Shown here piece after piece: positions 22,003 to 33,328 of a stretch of DNA of 64,000 nucleotides (position 1 is the first letter of the stretch; every line of letters starts with the position of its first letter). The stretch comes from Cantharellus purpuraceus (Eukaryota; Basidiomycota; Agaricomycetes; Cantharellales; Hydnaceae). Both the position numbers and the translations under genes were made by a program. The notes below the pieces were generated by a model. That model did no database searches and had not been told where the DNA came from. It saw nothing but the letters and a program-made list of their open reading frames with translations. The DNA is taken from NCBI GenBank assembly GCA_025174535.1, contig JALBUN010000023.1, positions 3,472,001 through 3,536,000 of the forward strand, written 5' to 3'.

Positions 22003-22857
22003 GGTACAGAGAAGAGTGTGTGGAAGGAACGGTTTTTACTATAAATAAGAACGAGTTGATGTGGGTATAGCAAGAGTTAAGATAGTCACGCCATGTTGAT
22101 ATCAGGCATGTGAGATCGATCAGGAAGGCGTACAGGAGCTGGTGCATGACCTAACGTCTCCGATGAGCAATTTTCAATATCTCTTAAACAGACTTCACGA
22201 ACCAAGGATGCAACAAGTACACTCCAGCTATTGCAGAGGAGCTGCATTCACTTCTCGCTGTCGCGAGGCACATACGGCAAACAGTTCTCACCTTCCCACG
22301 AGCTTCAATATGCATAGCTTAAAAGTGAGATATTTCCCACGGGGTCCATCATCTATCTTCGCATTTGCTGTGAGTTCTATAGAACCGCAGAGAATACTTC
22401 GATTCTGTTGGTGGTCATGCATCATGATAGCGCACCTGGGTGTGAAATTCAACAAGTCGGCGCGTCCACTGCACGTCCGCAGCGTTCAGCGCGATAAACA
22501 AAAATTGGAAGCTGCGGAACAAGCTCCAGGCGCCAGCAAGAGTTGCAGAACGAAACTGTAAATCTGAAGTGGTGAGGGAGGCGTTGAATCTTGTGCAGAT
22601 TTGAAGGTACAGCCAGTGAAGGGTATATTCTGCATGCAACCCCGGGCCGGAAGGAGCCGCGTGGCCTGTTCCTGTCCGGTAACAAGGAACTTCGTCTTTT
22701 CTAAGCCAAAGTACTGCTCCGCTTCTGTATAAGTAGAAGGAAATGAAATAGGCACTAAGCCTATTAAGGCGCGCCTTATGTGGGAAACGAGGGAAGCGAG
22801 ATAGGTCGTTTGTCCTGTATAGTGCCACCAACAAGTCATCGTCCTCCACAGTCCGCC
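22003..22857. other. Intergenic
   Basis: No gene recognised. Overlapping minus-strand frames at 22415-22941 have no family motif I can name. Confidence 0.4.
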
Positions 22858-25746
22858 ATGAATGAGCCTACCACACAAATAACACCGCCTACTGCTGTAC
22901 CACCTGAAGTAAACAATGCACCCGCTGCTGTAGAATCTCAAACTAAAGAGTACATGTACATGTGCTTATCTATTGATATTCATGCGTTTTTCCGGACCTG
23001 AAGACGTTCTCCTAGATATCCCGGACCCGGCGCAAAAATTTGTCTTCTTTCCACACACAGGAAAGGATGTAGCCTCCACATATGAGCGAGTAGCGAAAAC
23101 AACATGACGACGAATTTTTTAATAGGCATAATGGTGATCTAGAGCGCTCCTCGTATTACCGCCATATTTCGTCTCATCTGGACTCAACGGAAGCCACTTC
23201 AGGCTGATCGTTTTTCCTCTGTCGGCTCTGCGTTCATTGTCAACATGAAGTCTAGCCTAAGTCCCTGCCCAGTGACATTACAAATGCACTTCTCCAAGTG
23301 TTGATCAATAACGTCGATAACGGCACATTCTCAGATCAAGAGGCTGCCCTTCCAGTCTGGACGGGACCAAGCTCTAAAATTATATGGGTTCAGACACTTG
23401 CATATACGAGCCTATCAATAAGTCTTCTTGCTGCCTTTGGCGGTGTGCTTGGAAAACAATGGCTTGGATATTTCAAGACATCTCGATTTGGACTGGGCGC
23501 ATTACATGAACGCTGCACCCGAAGGCAACAGAAGCTGGACGGATTGAAGACCTGGCGTTTTGATACCATAATTTCTGCCCTTCCAATCCTCCTGCAGCTC
23601 TTTTTGCTGTTCTTTGGTATCGCTCTTGTCGCAAATATGTGGACCCAGCGGCGTACCGTTGCAAGCGTCATTATGAGAACACGTTACTTGGAGTCATATT
23701 CTATTTCTTCACCATGGTCGCCTCGTTGAAATCTCCAGACTGCCCATCCCAGACGCCAGTATCAACTATCTTTAACCATGTCCTGCACATTTTCCGAGAG
23801 GCGATCATAGCTTGGCACATCGAGCGCGCCACAAAACCTGGGTAGGTTTTCTGAACGCTTTGCGCGACTTTTCAAGAGGTGTCTTATCTGCAAAAGCACG
23901 CTTTCTCGCATCTTTCTCGCGGCTGTCCTTAGCTCTGTGGTCAAGACACTTATCGCCGACCGATGACCCGGAGTCAGCTGGAGGTTCAGACGAGCCAGCG
24001 TCTTTAAACGAGATTCATCTTCGACCTAGATTCTCCTGCAGAGCCAGCTGGGGCACGTTCAATCCAATGGATTATTGAGACATCTACAGATTGGACAACA
24101 TCACTACTGCAGTGATGATGGTACCTGAAGTCGAGTGGCCGGACGAGCACGATGTGGCCTTCGTGTTGGATCAACTGACAAGCCGGCTACATGGGCACTT
24201 TAAATCTAGATGGCAGCTAATTCCTCACATACGAGAGCAAGTGCGGACTTGCTTGAAGGCAATATTCCACTTGTACACCGAACGAGGTTTGCTGGGTCCA
24301 TTGAACATACGGAACAATAACGTGTATGGCGATGATCTTGTTTTAGACGCACTGCCTCTAGATCAAGACTTCCAGCCCATTTCATGTGTGATGGAGGGGC
24401 TCGATGGACTGGAGATCGCTTCCCTCTCATCCTTTGACCGCATGTGGACGGCACACATTCTCATTTATCGCCTTCACAACTTAGTCCGATACTCAAACAA
24501 TCTCTCCTTCGTGCATGGTTTCATCGAGAAGTGCCTCAATGACTCGAAGTCCCCTCCCCGTCTAGTGACCGACTGTCTGATATTGGCAGGCTGCATGTTG
24601 GCCTTCGAGTAGATCGGCGATATTTGGCAAAGATTAACAAGAAGTAAGGTCGTTCATGTTCAATGGTGTGTCGCCACCTCATCATTCTCCAGTGCAGCCA
24701 TGGGGCATCTTCAAATTTCGGTGATATTCCCCATGTTACATTTGCTTGACGGTGATGTGCCAGTTTCACAAAGAGGGCATGCCTTGGAGGCAAGGAAGCT
24801 CCTTCGACCACTAACATATAGTAAACACGGTCAAGATTACATCAATATTATCTCTCCATCCGGTGGCTCAATTCAGCTTCCATCTCCTTCAGGATACTAA
24901 AGAGCATGATGTCTAGTCATACCTGTGCCTATCCACGTCCGACAAGTCACGGCCTTATTGGGGTGGGGCGCCATACTGGCATACACAGACACAGTTTGAC
25001 CTGCTGGTGGATTACCTTGTACAGGTCTGTCAAGGCACTGATTATACTACACTTTCGCAGTGTTGGCGGGTCTGCGTTTTTCTCCCAGCACTCTCCAACG
25101 GAAGCGCCTACATTCAGACGACGATCCAGTTCATGGGGTCAGAAATACCGGTTCGTACTCGTCATGCAACCATGAGCGCGGCTTTCGGACTTCGAACAGA
25201 AGTAGCTTCATTAGTCAAAAGGACGAATCACTCCGAGAGCTCTTCTCGCAGGCTCTTATTTCTGTGGTGCGAGCACGTGATTCTGCTATGCAATCACACA
25301 AGCATGTCTGTCGATGATAACCCATTCAAGGAGTTGTCAATATTCAACTGGCGCCGGCATCGATGCTACCTCGGCTTACTCTGTGCCCTTTCCAAAGAGC
25401 CAATTTGGCCTAGTCACCTTGATCACAACGGCCATTTAAAGAGTGGTCTTGCGTTGCAGGAGTACTGTCGTCCCGACTCCAGACTGAAGGTGACAACGCA
25501 TTGTTGGCCGTGCATCTGATACACCAGTTTGCAATTGTTGATGCACTGGAACAAGACCACCAGTTCCTTAGAACTGTCCAGACGTATCCTATTTGGCCAC
25601 TTATTCTGCGAGCCTGGCATAAAACATTCTCGTATCTCTTCTTTTCTGACCCCACCGTGGATAATTAGGAGGAGCTTTCTAGTTGGGACATAGTCGAAAG
25701 TCTTTCATCAGTCGCTGCATATGCCATGAGATATTGGGAGCAATGA
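22858..25746 (+). pseudogene. DUF6535-type basidiomycete membrane protein, frameshifted
   Basis: It opens with ATG 22858 (MNEPTTQITPP). The DUF6535 core follows: FSSVGSAFIVNM near 23220, a one-base loss near 23270 (CPVTL where CP-SDITNALLQ is expected), then VLINNVDNGTFSDQEAALPV, WVQTLAYTSLSISLLAAFGG, VLGKQWLGYFKTSRFG and LPILLQLFLLFFGIALVANM (two membrane segments). A second frame change near 23675 leads into LLGVIFYFFTMVASLKSPDC. Downstream is the large soluble part in shifting frames (24091-24612, 24700-24900, 25007-25519), ending with LVLHQF/WHKTFSYLFF-like helices near 25650 and stops by 25746. The family is abundant in ectomycorrhizal and wood-decay fungi; its function is unknown. At least three frame changes argue for a pseudogene, although unrecognised introns could explain some. 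Confidence 0.7.
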
Positions 25747-25749
25747 GAC

Positions 25750-27194
25750 AACAGGAAGAAATACCTCGATTGATTCAGCTGGTCGAAACAGGTCTGCGGC
25801 AAGTTTGATGAAGAAAAATGGAGAGGCGAACAAAGTGTGTGTCCGGTGGAACTTGGACAGGGAAATGACTCATTTGGGGTTCGGGGAATACCAAACCTGA
25901 GGATCGAAATATGGAACTTACTGGATGTCTTCTGGGGAAACATGACACGGTAGCATTGCGTGTTTTGTACTGTCACTAGGTAGCAAAACATCGGTAATTG
26001 AAAGTCAATTGAGGAGAATGGAATGAGTTGGGTGCTTGACTGACATGCTGCACCAGTTCCCAATTACATGAGAGAGAGATAGCCTTGTGATATCCAGTAT
26101 CCTGGTGCCGGAGTGAATATACATCCTGGTTATGCATCAAGACTACATAACCCGGTGCCATCTTCCCTGGATCACCCCCCAAACACTGTAGAAAAAACTT
26201 GCACTAAATTTCAGTGCCTTACGCACTTGTATGTAGCTTGACTTCAGTGCTCTAGAACTGAAAACAAGTGCCATCGCCATGAACACCTCCTTTTGGTGTG
26301 TACTGAAATCTAGTAGAACCAACCGGACTAAAAGTGCCTTTTGGTACTTCTTTTAATACACATTACCACTTCATAGGAGCTCCTTTAGTACTCAATAAAA
26401 GTCAATTATATACTGCAATTCAGGTAGAAAGGAATACATGACAATTGGTACTAGAGCTTCTGTTTTGTGTTGATGGGCTACTGGCCATAGTACATCATAC
26501 AAATATGGTATGTGCCCAACTGCAAAATTAGCATCCATCAGGAAACTCTTGGGTGCATTTCATCAATACTGTATGTACATACCTACAACATGATTATACA
26601 CATGGATAGGTACTTGCATTACCCTGCTTTGTTGACATTCCATGTCACCAGACAATATGGTTGAGCCTACCTGCATAGAAGTAGCAGGTCCTGATGATAA
26701 GGGGGATACAAAGGGTGTTGATGTGTGACATGTGCCAACTATCAATTGGTACAAGAAGTGCATTGCACAGCCTTTGAATGTTGGGGGAAGGTTTACAGGT
26801 AGCTCAAGCATGTACAAATCTGATCTTGGATGTGGCTGCTTGTCATACAACTCTGGGTCTCACCTGCAGTGAGGGCCTGGTCTACTGCCAACATGCTCAG
26901 CTGTGTCTCTAGTGTGGGTGATGATTTATTGCTGTCTTCATCTTTAACAGCTGTGACTGCCGTATTTCCTCCCATGACTGGGCTTTTCAAAGCACTGTTA
27001 CTGGAGGAACTTAACAACAAAAGAAAGCCAAAGAAATAGCTACTGGTATGATGTTGATGAGTTCCTGACCCAATCTCAAGTGACCCCCCACCAACAGTGG
27101 CATTCTTGCATAGTGCATCACAAAGGTTAAGAAACTCTGGGGAGGTGGGCATGAAGGCAGGATCTAGGCTCAGTGTCCCTGTAGGTCATGTATA
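25750..27194. other. Gene-poor stretch, probably old transposon debris
   Basis: 26183 onward (CACTGTAGAAAAAACTTGCA) looks like a DNA-transposon terminus, but no matching inverted end was found. Minus-strand frames at 26563-26850 and 26793-27152 have no recognisable domain. Composition becomes AT-richer to the right. Confidence 0.35.
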
Positions 27195-27489
27195 TGTTAT
27201 GCACTAGGTCCAATTGGGGGTTGGAACCTGGATTGGAGTTTGGGGTCAGAGTTGGAGTGGGGATTGGGGTGCATTGTGGGGGTCAGAATGGACTTGGCTT
27301 CAGCTTATGTGCTGCACCCTCACTAATACTTGTGTCCGAGATTTTGGAGACAGAGTACAACTTAGATAGTTTGGATCAGACTTAGGAGCTAGGCATGATT
27401 CAATATTTGAACTGGGGAATGAGGTCCCCAGTAGTACAACTTAAATACATATTTGAAATCTAATAATAGTTACTCTGGTGATGGGTCTC
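27195..27489. repeat. Truncated Ty3/gypsy LTR (family of elements A and B)
   Basis: Begins TGTTATGCACTAGGTCC and follows the other LTR copies through GGACTTGGCTTCAGCTTATG and TGGGGAATGAGGTCCCCAGT. It is cut off at TGATGGGTCTC, where a different LTR starts, so the second LTR inserted into it or joined by deletion. Confidence 0.85.
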
Positions 27490-27931
27490 TGTAAGTACCC
27501 AAGGTACTTACTTACTATAGTATATAGCTAGATAGTTATAATTAGTGTATGCAGCATTCCATTAAGGGATGCTGTCTTCTTGATAGATATATGCACCCAT
27601 AGGGTGCATATGTATAGTTATTATGTAAGCCAGTGGACCCAAGTACATGTGTGGGTCCACATATAGTAGATAGAAAAACTTAGTAACTACCACACTGTAC
27701 AGCACATTGCCCAACCAATACACTTGGTTGAGTTCTGTGCAACAGTGTGAACTAAGACACCCTTTAACACTTTTTTGAACTTCCAAAGGAAGAATCAATT
27801 GATTCTTCCTCATTATTGAAGTTTTCTAGTCAATACTAGAAAACCAGCTGTTGCTGGTGTACAGACATATACCAACCCCCTCAGTCGCTCATATAAGTGA
27901 GCAACTAGTAGACTAACTTAATTAGCCTACA
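27490..27931 (+). repeat. LTR of a second retroelement family, packed with hairpins
   Basis: 442 bp beginning TGTAAGTACC and ending CCTACA (TG...CA). It contains a series of perfect or near-perfect inverted repeats, including AAGTACC-CAA-GGTACTT (27493), ATGCACCC-ATA-GGGTGCAT (27591), GTGGACCC...GGGTCCAC (27633-27660), GAAGAATCAATTGATTCTTC (27789) and TTTTCTAG...CTAGAAAA (27822-27843). A gag-like ORF follows 30 nt later, supporting a 5' LTR. Confidence 0.65.
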
Positions 27932-27960
27932 AAGATAAAAGAAAGAAAGGAGTCATCATA

Positions 27961-28815
27961 ATGATGACTTGCAGTAGAGTGAGTCGTGCTGGCAGCACAC
28001 AGGACATCATAAATGATGAACGGCAGCATGTAGCCAGCAGCAGAAGCTCCCAGGAAGGGGAACTAGACCCTAGAGAAGTTGCAGGGACTTCTCATAAGGA
28101 AGACTCTAGAAGAGAGTCACCATGATTGCAAGACCACACAGATGATTGCACAGTAGATTGTCTGTCAAACAAGAGCCCTTCATTGAGTGGTTCTTTGATT
28201 AGAGAAGAAAGGAGGAGACAGTCATCTACTGTCTCCAATGCTCCTAAAGGAAAGGAACATGCTCAATATACAAGCACAAGTAGAAGTAGCAATACTTCTA
28301 CTAGGGAATTGCACAGCATGGAATGGCATGAAACCCACAGGTCAATCGCAAGATTGACTGAACAACTCATGCATAATCAACATGAGATGAAGAGCATTAG
28401 TGAAGCTAGTGCTCAGGCAGCTAAGATAGCTGCTGAAGCAGGGCATGCTGCCACTACTATGGGGCAGCAAATAGCAGAGCTAGGAATGATGTTAAAATTG
28501 CTCCAAGAGAACTCTGAGCAACACAAGTCACGTTGCTGAAGATCAGATTCTCAAGAGGAATCTGAATCCAGAGAGTCTGGACCTCCCTGGGGTGGGAGGT
28601 CATGATCGGTTAGACAGAGGAAATGAAGTTCCCCCAATGGAGGGAATTAGAGACCCAGTAATCCACGAAAAAGTATCAGCTATAGAAGTGGCTGATGAAT
28701 GGGATGAGGAGGTTGCCCCATACAAATGGGATGACCAAGATGATGCCCCTGAAAGGGAGGCTACGCCAATGTATTGCTCTAATGTGATATACGAAGAAAG
28801 AGTGTTGGCATGAAT
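27961..28815 (+). pseudogene. Gag-like ORF of the 27490 retroelement, interrupted
   Basis: ATG 27961, then an in-frame TGA at 28123-28125, then an open frame to TGA 28539. The hydrophilic protein has a coiled-coil-like part (MEWHETHRSIARLTEQLMHN) and an Ala-rich helix (ASAQAAKIAAEAGHAATTM). A second frame continues at 28592 (VPPMEGIRDPVIHEK, DEWDEEVAPYKWDDQDDAP). Position after an LTR and composition suit Gag; no zinc knuckle is seen. The element is interrupted at 28873 by TIR element M, and its pol-like continuation is found at 37133. Confidence 0.5.
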
Positions 28816-28873
28816 AAATGATGGCAAGGGGGTAACTCTAAACATGAGCTACCCACAATGCAGTCCTTTCTAA

Positions 28874-28918
28874 GACGCTTGTTCGGAATCATGTCAGTAT
28901 ACAATATTCTGATGTATA
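28874..28918 (-). mobile_element. TIR element M, copy a, left piece
   Basis: The first 45 bp of a reverse-oriented M (GACGCTTGTTCGGAATCATG...). Its remainder lies at 36609-37129. The outer flanks of the two pieces carry the same TAA (28871-28873 and 37130-37132), showing that they are one insertion later split by the 28919-36605 unit. Confidence 0.85.
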
Positions 28919-29472
28919 GACGCTTATTCAGAAATACAACAAATACGTATGTACAACCTATTTTCCTCAAATTTTATACAATACACTTCAATTCAAACTT
29001 ATTTTCATATTTCAACATGATTCTCAAATTTTAGATTAAAACATATTTTGATATTTTGGCATAATTCTCAAAAATAATTCTTTTTTTCCTGATTTAGTGG
29101 TGGCAACTCTCTTGAAGGAACATCCAAATATCATTGATTCTTTCTTATACAATACTTATAACATAATTTGAACTATCTTTAATCCCCACCTGGTATTTGT
29201 ATATCTAAATACCCTATATAATACCAATTATATTAATACATACATTCCTATTATATCCATGTAAATAATTATGTTCATCTCAACCAAATGTCTTATCTTT
29301 AAAAGTTTATTAAAATATAGAATATATGTTTATATTTATGAAAATTTCACACATCTGAAATCTTTTAAGATATCCAAATTGTAACTCCCTGGCTTTATGT
29401 ATCATTGAAATTCTGATGTATATCTCATATACATCAGAATATTGTATACTGACATGATTCCGAACAAGCGTC
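28919..29472 (+). mobile_element. TIR element M, copy b (left end of composite unit)
   Basis: 554 bp. 15-bp terminal inverted repeat GACGCTTATTCAGAA / GACGCTTGTTCGGAA. AT-rich interior, and a subterminal hairpin TTCTGATGTATAT-CTC-ATATACATCAGAA. No coding capacity. Left flank is ATA and right flank is TAG, so on its own this copy has no target duplication. Confidence 0.88.
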
Positions 29473-29551
29473 TAGGGAGGTCATTTTAAAAACAAAAATC
29501 ATCACCTTATATCATCAACAAGCTTCTTTCTCCATAGATTTAGACATGCCA

Positions 29552-30049
29552 TTATGAATTCTTATCTTCATTGGTATGTCTGGACACTGTCCAACACAGC
29601 AAAGCCAATAGTATACCAATACTAGTTATGTAGATCATGTGCACTGTATGGCCAAGATATAGTTTCTGCCTATTTATATCTGGGCCTGGCTGTCTAACAA
29701 ACGCCTGATTCACATGTGTGGTTATAATGTGTGCATATCCAGAGGTTGGATCAGAACCACTTACAAATCTGTTGGTTTTATTCAGAAAACCTGCAAATTC
29801 TGCTACAAAAATAGGATCACTTTCATTATAGCCTATTTTATCAGGTTGTAGACCAAGAAATACATATTTGATATGAGGATACTTTGAAAGCTGGAACACT
29901 TCACCTTCAGCATATGAACGGTCCAGATACTGCCCAAAGGGGTACCAGTCACACGTTGCACAATTAGCTAGCCGGTGTGGATTGCTGTGAAAAGGCTTTT
30001 GGTAAAACTGTTGATTGAGACGCTGTTTCAGTAATGGATCAGTCTCCAT
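29552..30049 (-). CDS. Cassette protein with C-terminal membrane anchor, unknown function
   Basis: 165 codons from ATG 30049 (METDPLLKQRLNQQFYQK). The soluble part contains CATCDWYPFGQYLD and PHIKYVFLGLQPDKIGYN. A single hydrophobic helix (MIYITSIGILLALLCW, about residues 138-153) lies near the end, with a short charged tail, suggesting a tail-anchored protein. It lies immediately downstream of, and on the same strand as, the transposase. No family recognised. The frame is intact despite the surrounding decay. Confidence 0.55.
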   Translation of the reverse strand: METDPLLKQRLNQQFYQKPFHSNPHRLANCATCDWYPFGQYLDRSYAEGEVFQLSKYPHIKYVFLGLQPDKIGYNESDPIFVAEFAGFLNKTNRFVSGSDPTSGYAHIITTHVNQAFVRQPGPDINRQKLYLGHTVHMIYITSIGILLALLCWTVSRHTNEDKNS

Positions 30050-30231
30050 AGATACCTATAAGTATAAAACATACAAATATTCAATTTTATTCTGGGAAAA
30101 AAATTTACAGTTGAATGTAGCATAGGTATACAATAATACTATTACTATTGTCTTTCCAATACTCTTTAATACATTCTGTAGATTTAAAGCTTGATGTTGC
30201 TTCCCAAGTTTTCTCTGCATAACATTTCCAT

Positions 30232-31580
30232 TTAACTAAATATTCTACGTACTTTCCTTTTTCTTTGCCTTATTATTTGTTCTACTTCATTTTCAGTCTC
30301 ATAATGCATCTCCACATCATACTCACATCTTTCTAATAGTCGTTGTTGAGATAGAGTCATCTTGTCAACATCTTCTGCTCTTTCCAGTAATGATCTGGGT
30401 GGCTCAATATCTGGGTCCTCTTCCTCAGGGTAATCAAAATATTGTTCACACCATTTTTCATGATAAGGGGATGGTTTGATCTTACGTAGTTCTACAAATT
30501 TCTTAATATTCCATAATAGACATGCTACCTTTAATTCCAGATTAAAGACAGCAGGATTTGTAGTTCTAATAGATCTCTTATTATCAAATTTTTCAAACAA
30601 TATTGCAAACCCTCCAAAGAATGCTTCTACTGTTGAACTAAAGGCACCAAACTTCTTATTAAAAATCTTTTCTTCAGGTTTAAGTTCAACATTTTTTGGC
30701 TTACGAAAAGGATAAAAGAAGTTCTTAGGCTTTAATATACTTGCCTTTACTACTTCTGGAATAGCAGATGGATAAGCTCCATCAAAGCCTATCTGATCAT
30801 TCTTATCTATTTTATTCCATACAGCCATCTCTACAAACATTTTTGCATCAGGATTTAGTTTACATGCCAATGAAGGTGAGGTGAATAGAACCATTTGATT
30901 AATGTCAATGCATACTTGAGTACGAAATCCTGCCTTTTTAAATTTATGTGAGTACCCCTCTTCAGATGTCGATCCAATCAAAATTCCTCTTGTATCATGA
31001 CCATCAAGAAGTAATGTCACTGATTCCATTTTTGGAGGATTCTTTATAAGAGCTGATAATATCCTTATTATTATATTTGAGAACATTGTACGCAGTGAAT
31101 CAGTAACTTGTTTATCTAGATCAAAGTTAAGATGATGCAGACGACCATAAAATTCCTTATGAACATCATAAAAGCTACTTGATGGCATGAAATTTCCTAT
31201 TTCTTCATAAGTAGGACCTTTGAGTAGATGATATAGTACTAACAAGCCTTTTTCTATCTCTCTATAAGGTGTAGAATGTTCTTCAACTGAAAACAATACC
31301 ACAAGAAAGAAAAATACTGGTATTGGTCCAAGCTTGTTATATACTACTTTTTTACATCATCCATGTCATTCATATCTTTTAGTTTTGTTCTATGATATTT
31401 TTTGTGTTCTAAGACAGGCCACTTTGTGTATAGAAAATTCCAATGATTGTCCATCAACTTATTATATGCTCTGTCCCTTTGATCATTCCACATTTTAAGT
31501 TGCTGAAGCTCTTTTTCTTCTTTCTCTTTTTGCTCTTTCTCTTTTTGCTCCTTTGTGCATTTTTGCTGGTCTGAGGGCAT
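30232..31580 (-). CDS. DDE transposase, PIF/Harbinger-IS5 (DDE_Tnp_4-like), in two overlapping frames
   Basis: Frame 1 (31580-31344, 78 codons) is a Lys/Glu-rich coiled start and ends GTA AAA AAG TAG. Frame 2, one base back, runs from about 31346 to 30232 and encodes the catalytic core. The core has LLLDGHDTRG (first Asp, residue 100 counted from the GTG at 31302), FRTQVCIDINQMVLF, GFDGAYPSAIP (second Asp, 174) and FGAFSSTVEAFFGGF (Glu, 226), the latter equivalent to the VERAFG helix of Harbinger enzymes. Frame 2 has no ATG before the core, so it needs frame 1 by -1 slippage on A AAA AAG or by one extra A. A very similar DDE protein type is known from Rhizophagus (recollection, not searched). 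The M elements in the window, with 3-bp duplications, are plausible substrates. Confidence 0.75.
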
Positions 31581-31676
31581 TTTGACTAAGATACTCTTAT
31601 ATTACAGTAAAACAAAAATATGTTCATTTTTTTGATAATTGAATTTTAAATTAAATAATATTTATTCTATGAAGCT

Positions 31677-32327
31677 ATGTTGTCTGTCTCTAAGCAAGTT
31701 GTTCGTAAAATATCTACTGTCTTTGTTAAAAAAGAACCAGAGAATGATGAAAATCCTTTGTATATAGACTCTGACACCATCTACATAAAATTCAGATTAA
31801 GAAATCCCCCAAAGGACTTCTTTCCAGCTGGATCGGTTTCTCAGGAAAGAGATAAAACACCAGAAGCACTGTACAATAAGATGATTGAAAAGGGCAATGA
31901 AATAAGTAATTCAACCTGGATTCAACAAAATCATTGTATGTCAAGTCTGCAAACCATGCAACAGGATAATCTGCCTAGTTGTAATATTTCTATTGCTAGA
32001 GAAACTGGCAAGAAGTGTGATATTTCTATTGCTGGGGAAACTTGTAAGAACTGTGATGTGTATAACAATTTGGTTACATCAATGGTTGTTGCATTGAAAC
32101 AACAGCAGAGAGTTTTCAAGAAAAGTAAAATCACAATCTATGGTATGATCATAACTAAGGATGGTAGGTTAAAATTATATGAAACCACCAATAACAATCA
32201 GGGTGTTTCAATTGTTGTATATCCTTCCTCTGGATACAGCATAGAAGCTCAGTTTGAAGAGTGTTCTAATGCTATTGACATTATATTCCAAAGTATAAGA
32301 AATCAGATGTTCAAAGAATCCTCATAA
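31677..32327 (+). CDS. Cassette protein of unknown function, 216 aa
   Basis: ATG 31677 to TAA 32327, divergent from the transposase frame (97 nt between starts, a possible shared promoter in AT-rich DNA). It begins MLSVSKQVVRKISTVFVKKE. The middle has an imperfect repeat (ISIARETGKKC / ISIAGETCKNC) giving spaced cysteines. The end folds plausibly as alternating strands (ITIYGMIITKDGRLKLYETT, GVSIVVYPSSGYSIEAQFEE). No domain recognised. Confidence 0.5.
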   Translation: MLSVSKQVVRKISTVFVKKEPENDENPLYIDSDTIYIKFRLRNPPKDFFPAGSVSQERDKTPEALYNKMIEKGNEISNSTWIQQNHCMSSLQTMQQDNLPSCNISIARETGKKCDISIAGETCKNCDVYNNLVTSMVVALKQQQRVFKKSKITIYGMIITKDGRLKLYETTNNNQGVSIVVYPSSGYSIEAQFEECSNAIDIIFQSIRNQMFKESS

Positions 32328-32619
32328 GGAGTTGATTTAAAAGTCCTAGTTTCTACACTCACAACATTTTTCATCTATTTTCACTTGGATAATTTCAAGA
32401 TTTGAACTTTTGTTCACACAACAATAAGTACCATTAGTATCATGATGAGTATTTTTGAATGTTCAGAGCTCTTAGGACATTTAATATCCTTACAATCTGT
32501 AACTACAGATGTAGTAGTTATATGATTGCACTTCCAAGTAATTTGAATTTTTCACTATCACCACACATGCCTTCATTTGAGTGAATAAAAATATTGCATA
32601 TTCACTTATCTGATTTATC

Positions 32620-32799
32620 TTATACTTGTTGTAGTGCACATAGTGGTAGCTGAATCTCATTGTCATCATAAGTAACAGTTATTAGCAAAGTGTCATCTGA
32701 CAAAGTGCCAGTTACTAATGTAACAATACCTGTCACTGTCATTTGTGTTCTTGCATTGATAAATGATACCTTATCACCAATCTCGGGTATATTCAACAT
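32620..32799 (-). CDS. Small cassette ORF, 59 aa
   Basis: ATG 32799, TAA 32620. It reads MLNIPEIGDKVSFINARTQM, then TVTGIVTLVTGTLSDDTLLI and ends LPLCALQQV. The short alternating beta pattern resembles a small barrel (KOW/SH3-like) but this is only a visual impression. Confidence 0.4.
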   Translation of the reverse strand: MLNIPEIGDKVSFINARTQMTVTGIVTLVTGTLSDDTLLITVTYDDNEIQLPLCALQQV

Positions 32800-32837
32800 G
32801 GTGTCTCTGGTTATTATATATTAATTTTCAAAACTCA

Positions 32838-33083
32838 TTATTTCTCATCTAATTTCCTATCAAGTATATCTACAAACTTCTTAAATGCTTCAAAACACTG
32901 TAGAACATTCTTTCTACTATTAATATGTTTCATACCTGTTACTGTTACAGGAAAACAACACCTTACATTTGTTATCACTTCTGAAAACAACCCTTCTGTG
33001 ATAGCATGATCAAGCTCTCTTGTAACAGTTACTAGGTAAAACTGGGGGACTTTTCTCGATGTTTGAATGCAAGGTATTGTCAT
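32838..33083 (-). CDS. Small cassette ORF, 81 aa
   Basis: ATG 33083 (MTIPCIQTSRKVPQFYLVTV), TAA at 32838. It ends with an amphipathic helix (FEAFKKFVDILDRKLDEK). It lies head-to-tail with the 59-aa and 55-aa ORFs on the same strand. No family recognised. Confidence 0.4.
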   Translation of the reverse strand: MTIPCIQTSRKVPQFYLVTVTRELDHAITEGLFSEVITNVRCCFPVTVTGMKHINSRKNVLQCFEAFKKFVDILDRKLDEK

Positions 33084-33160
33084 TTCCTCTAAAGCACTTT
33101 TTCCCTTATTCTTCCTTATCTAAGTATGTAAAAATTTTCTTGAAGACTCCTTTAAACATT

Positions 33161-33328
33161 TCACATCATCTTTTTGTAATCAAAACTGAGGATCTCATCA
33201 TCAGTATCTAAAGTAATATCTCTAAAATCTGTCTCAAAAAACTGTTTAGTCCATTGTGTGTCAACCATTATACCATAATCCCAAAGATCATGAGAACTCC
33301 AATCATTGCACTTCTTATCTTTACCCAT
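33161..33328 (-). CDS. Small cassette ORF, 55 aa
   Basis: ATG 33328, TGA 33161. Acidic, with MGKDKKCNDWSSHDLWDYGI at the start and DITLDTDDEILSFDYKK at the end. Unknown. It is third in a compact same-strand row with 32620-32799 and 32838-33083. Confidence 0.35.
   Translation of the reverse strand: MGKDKKCNDWSSHDLWDYGIMVDTQWTKQFFETDFRDITLDTDDEILSFDYKKMM

Noticed and set aside
26183..26470. CACTA-type transposon end (CACTGTAGAAAA)
   Set aside because: No inverted partner, target duplication or transposase found; kept only as a remark.
28919..29472. M copies b and c as LTRs of a retroelement
   Set aside because: They are direct repeats at both ends of a unit, but each copy has its own inverted termini, lone copies make 3-bp duplications, and no reverse transcriptase lies between them.
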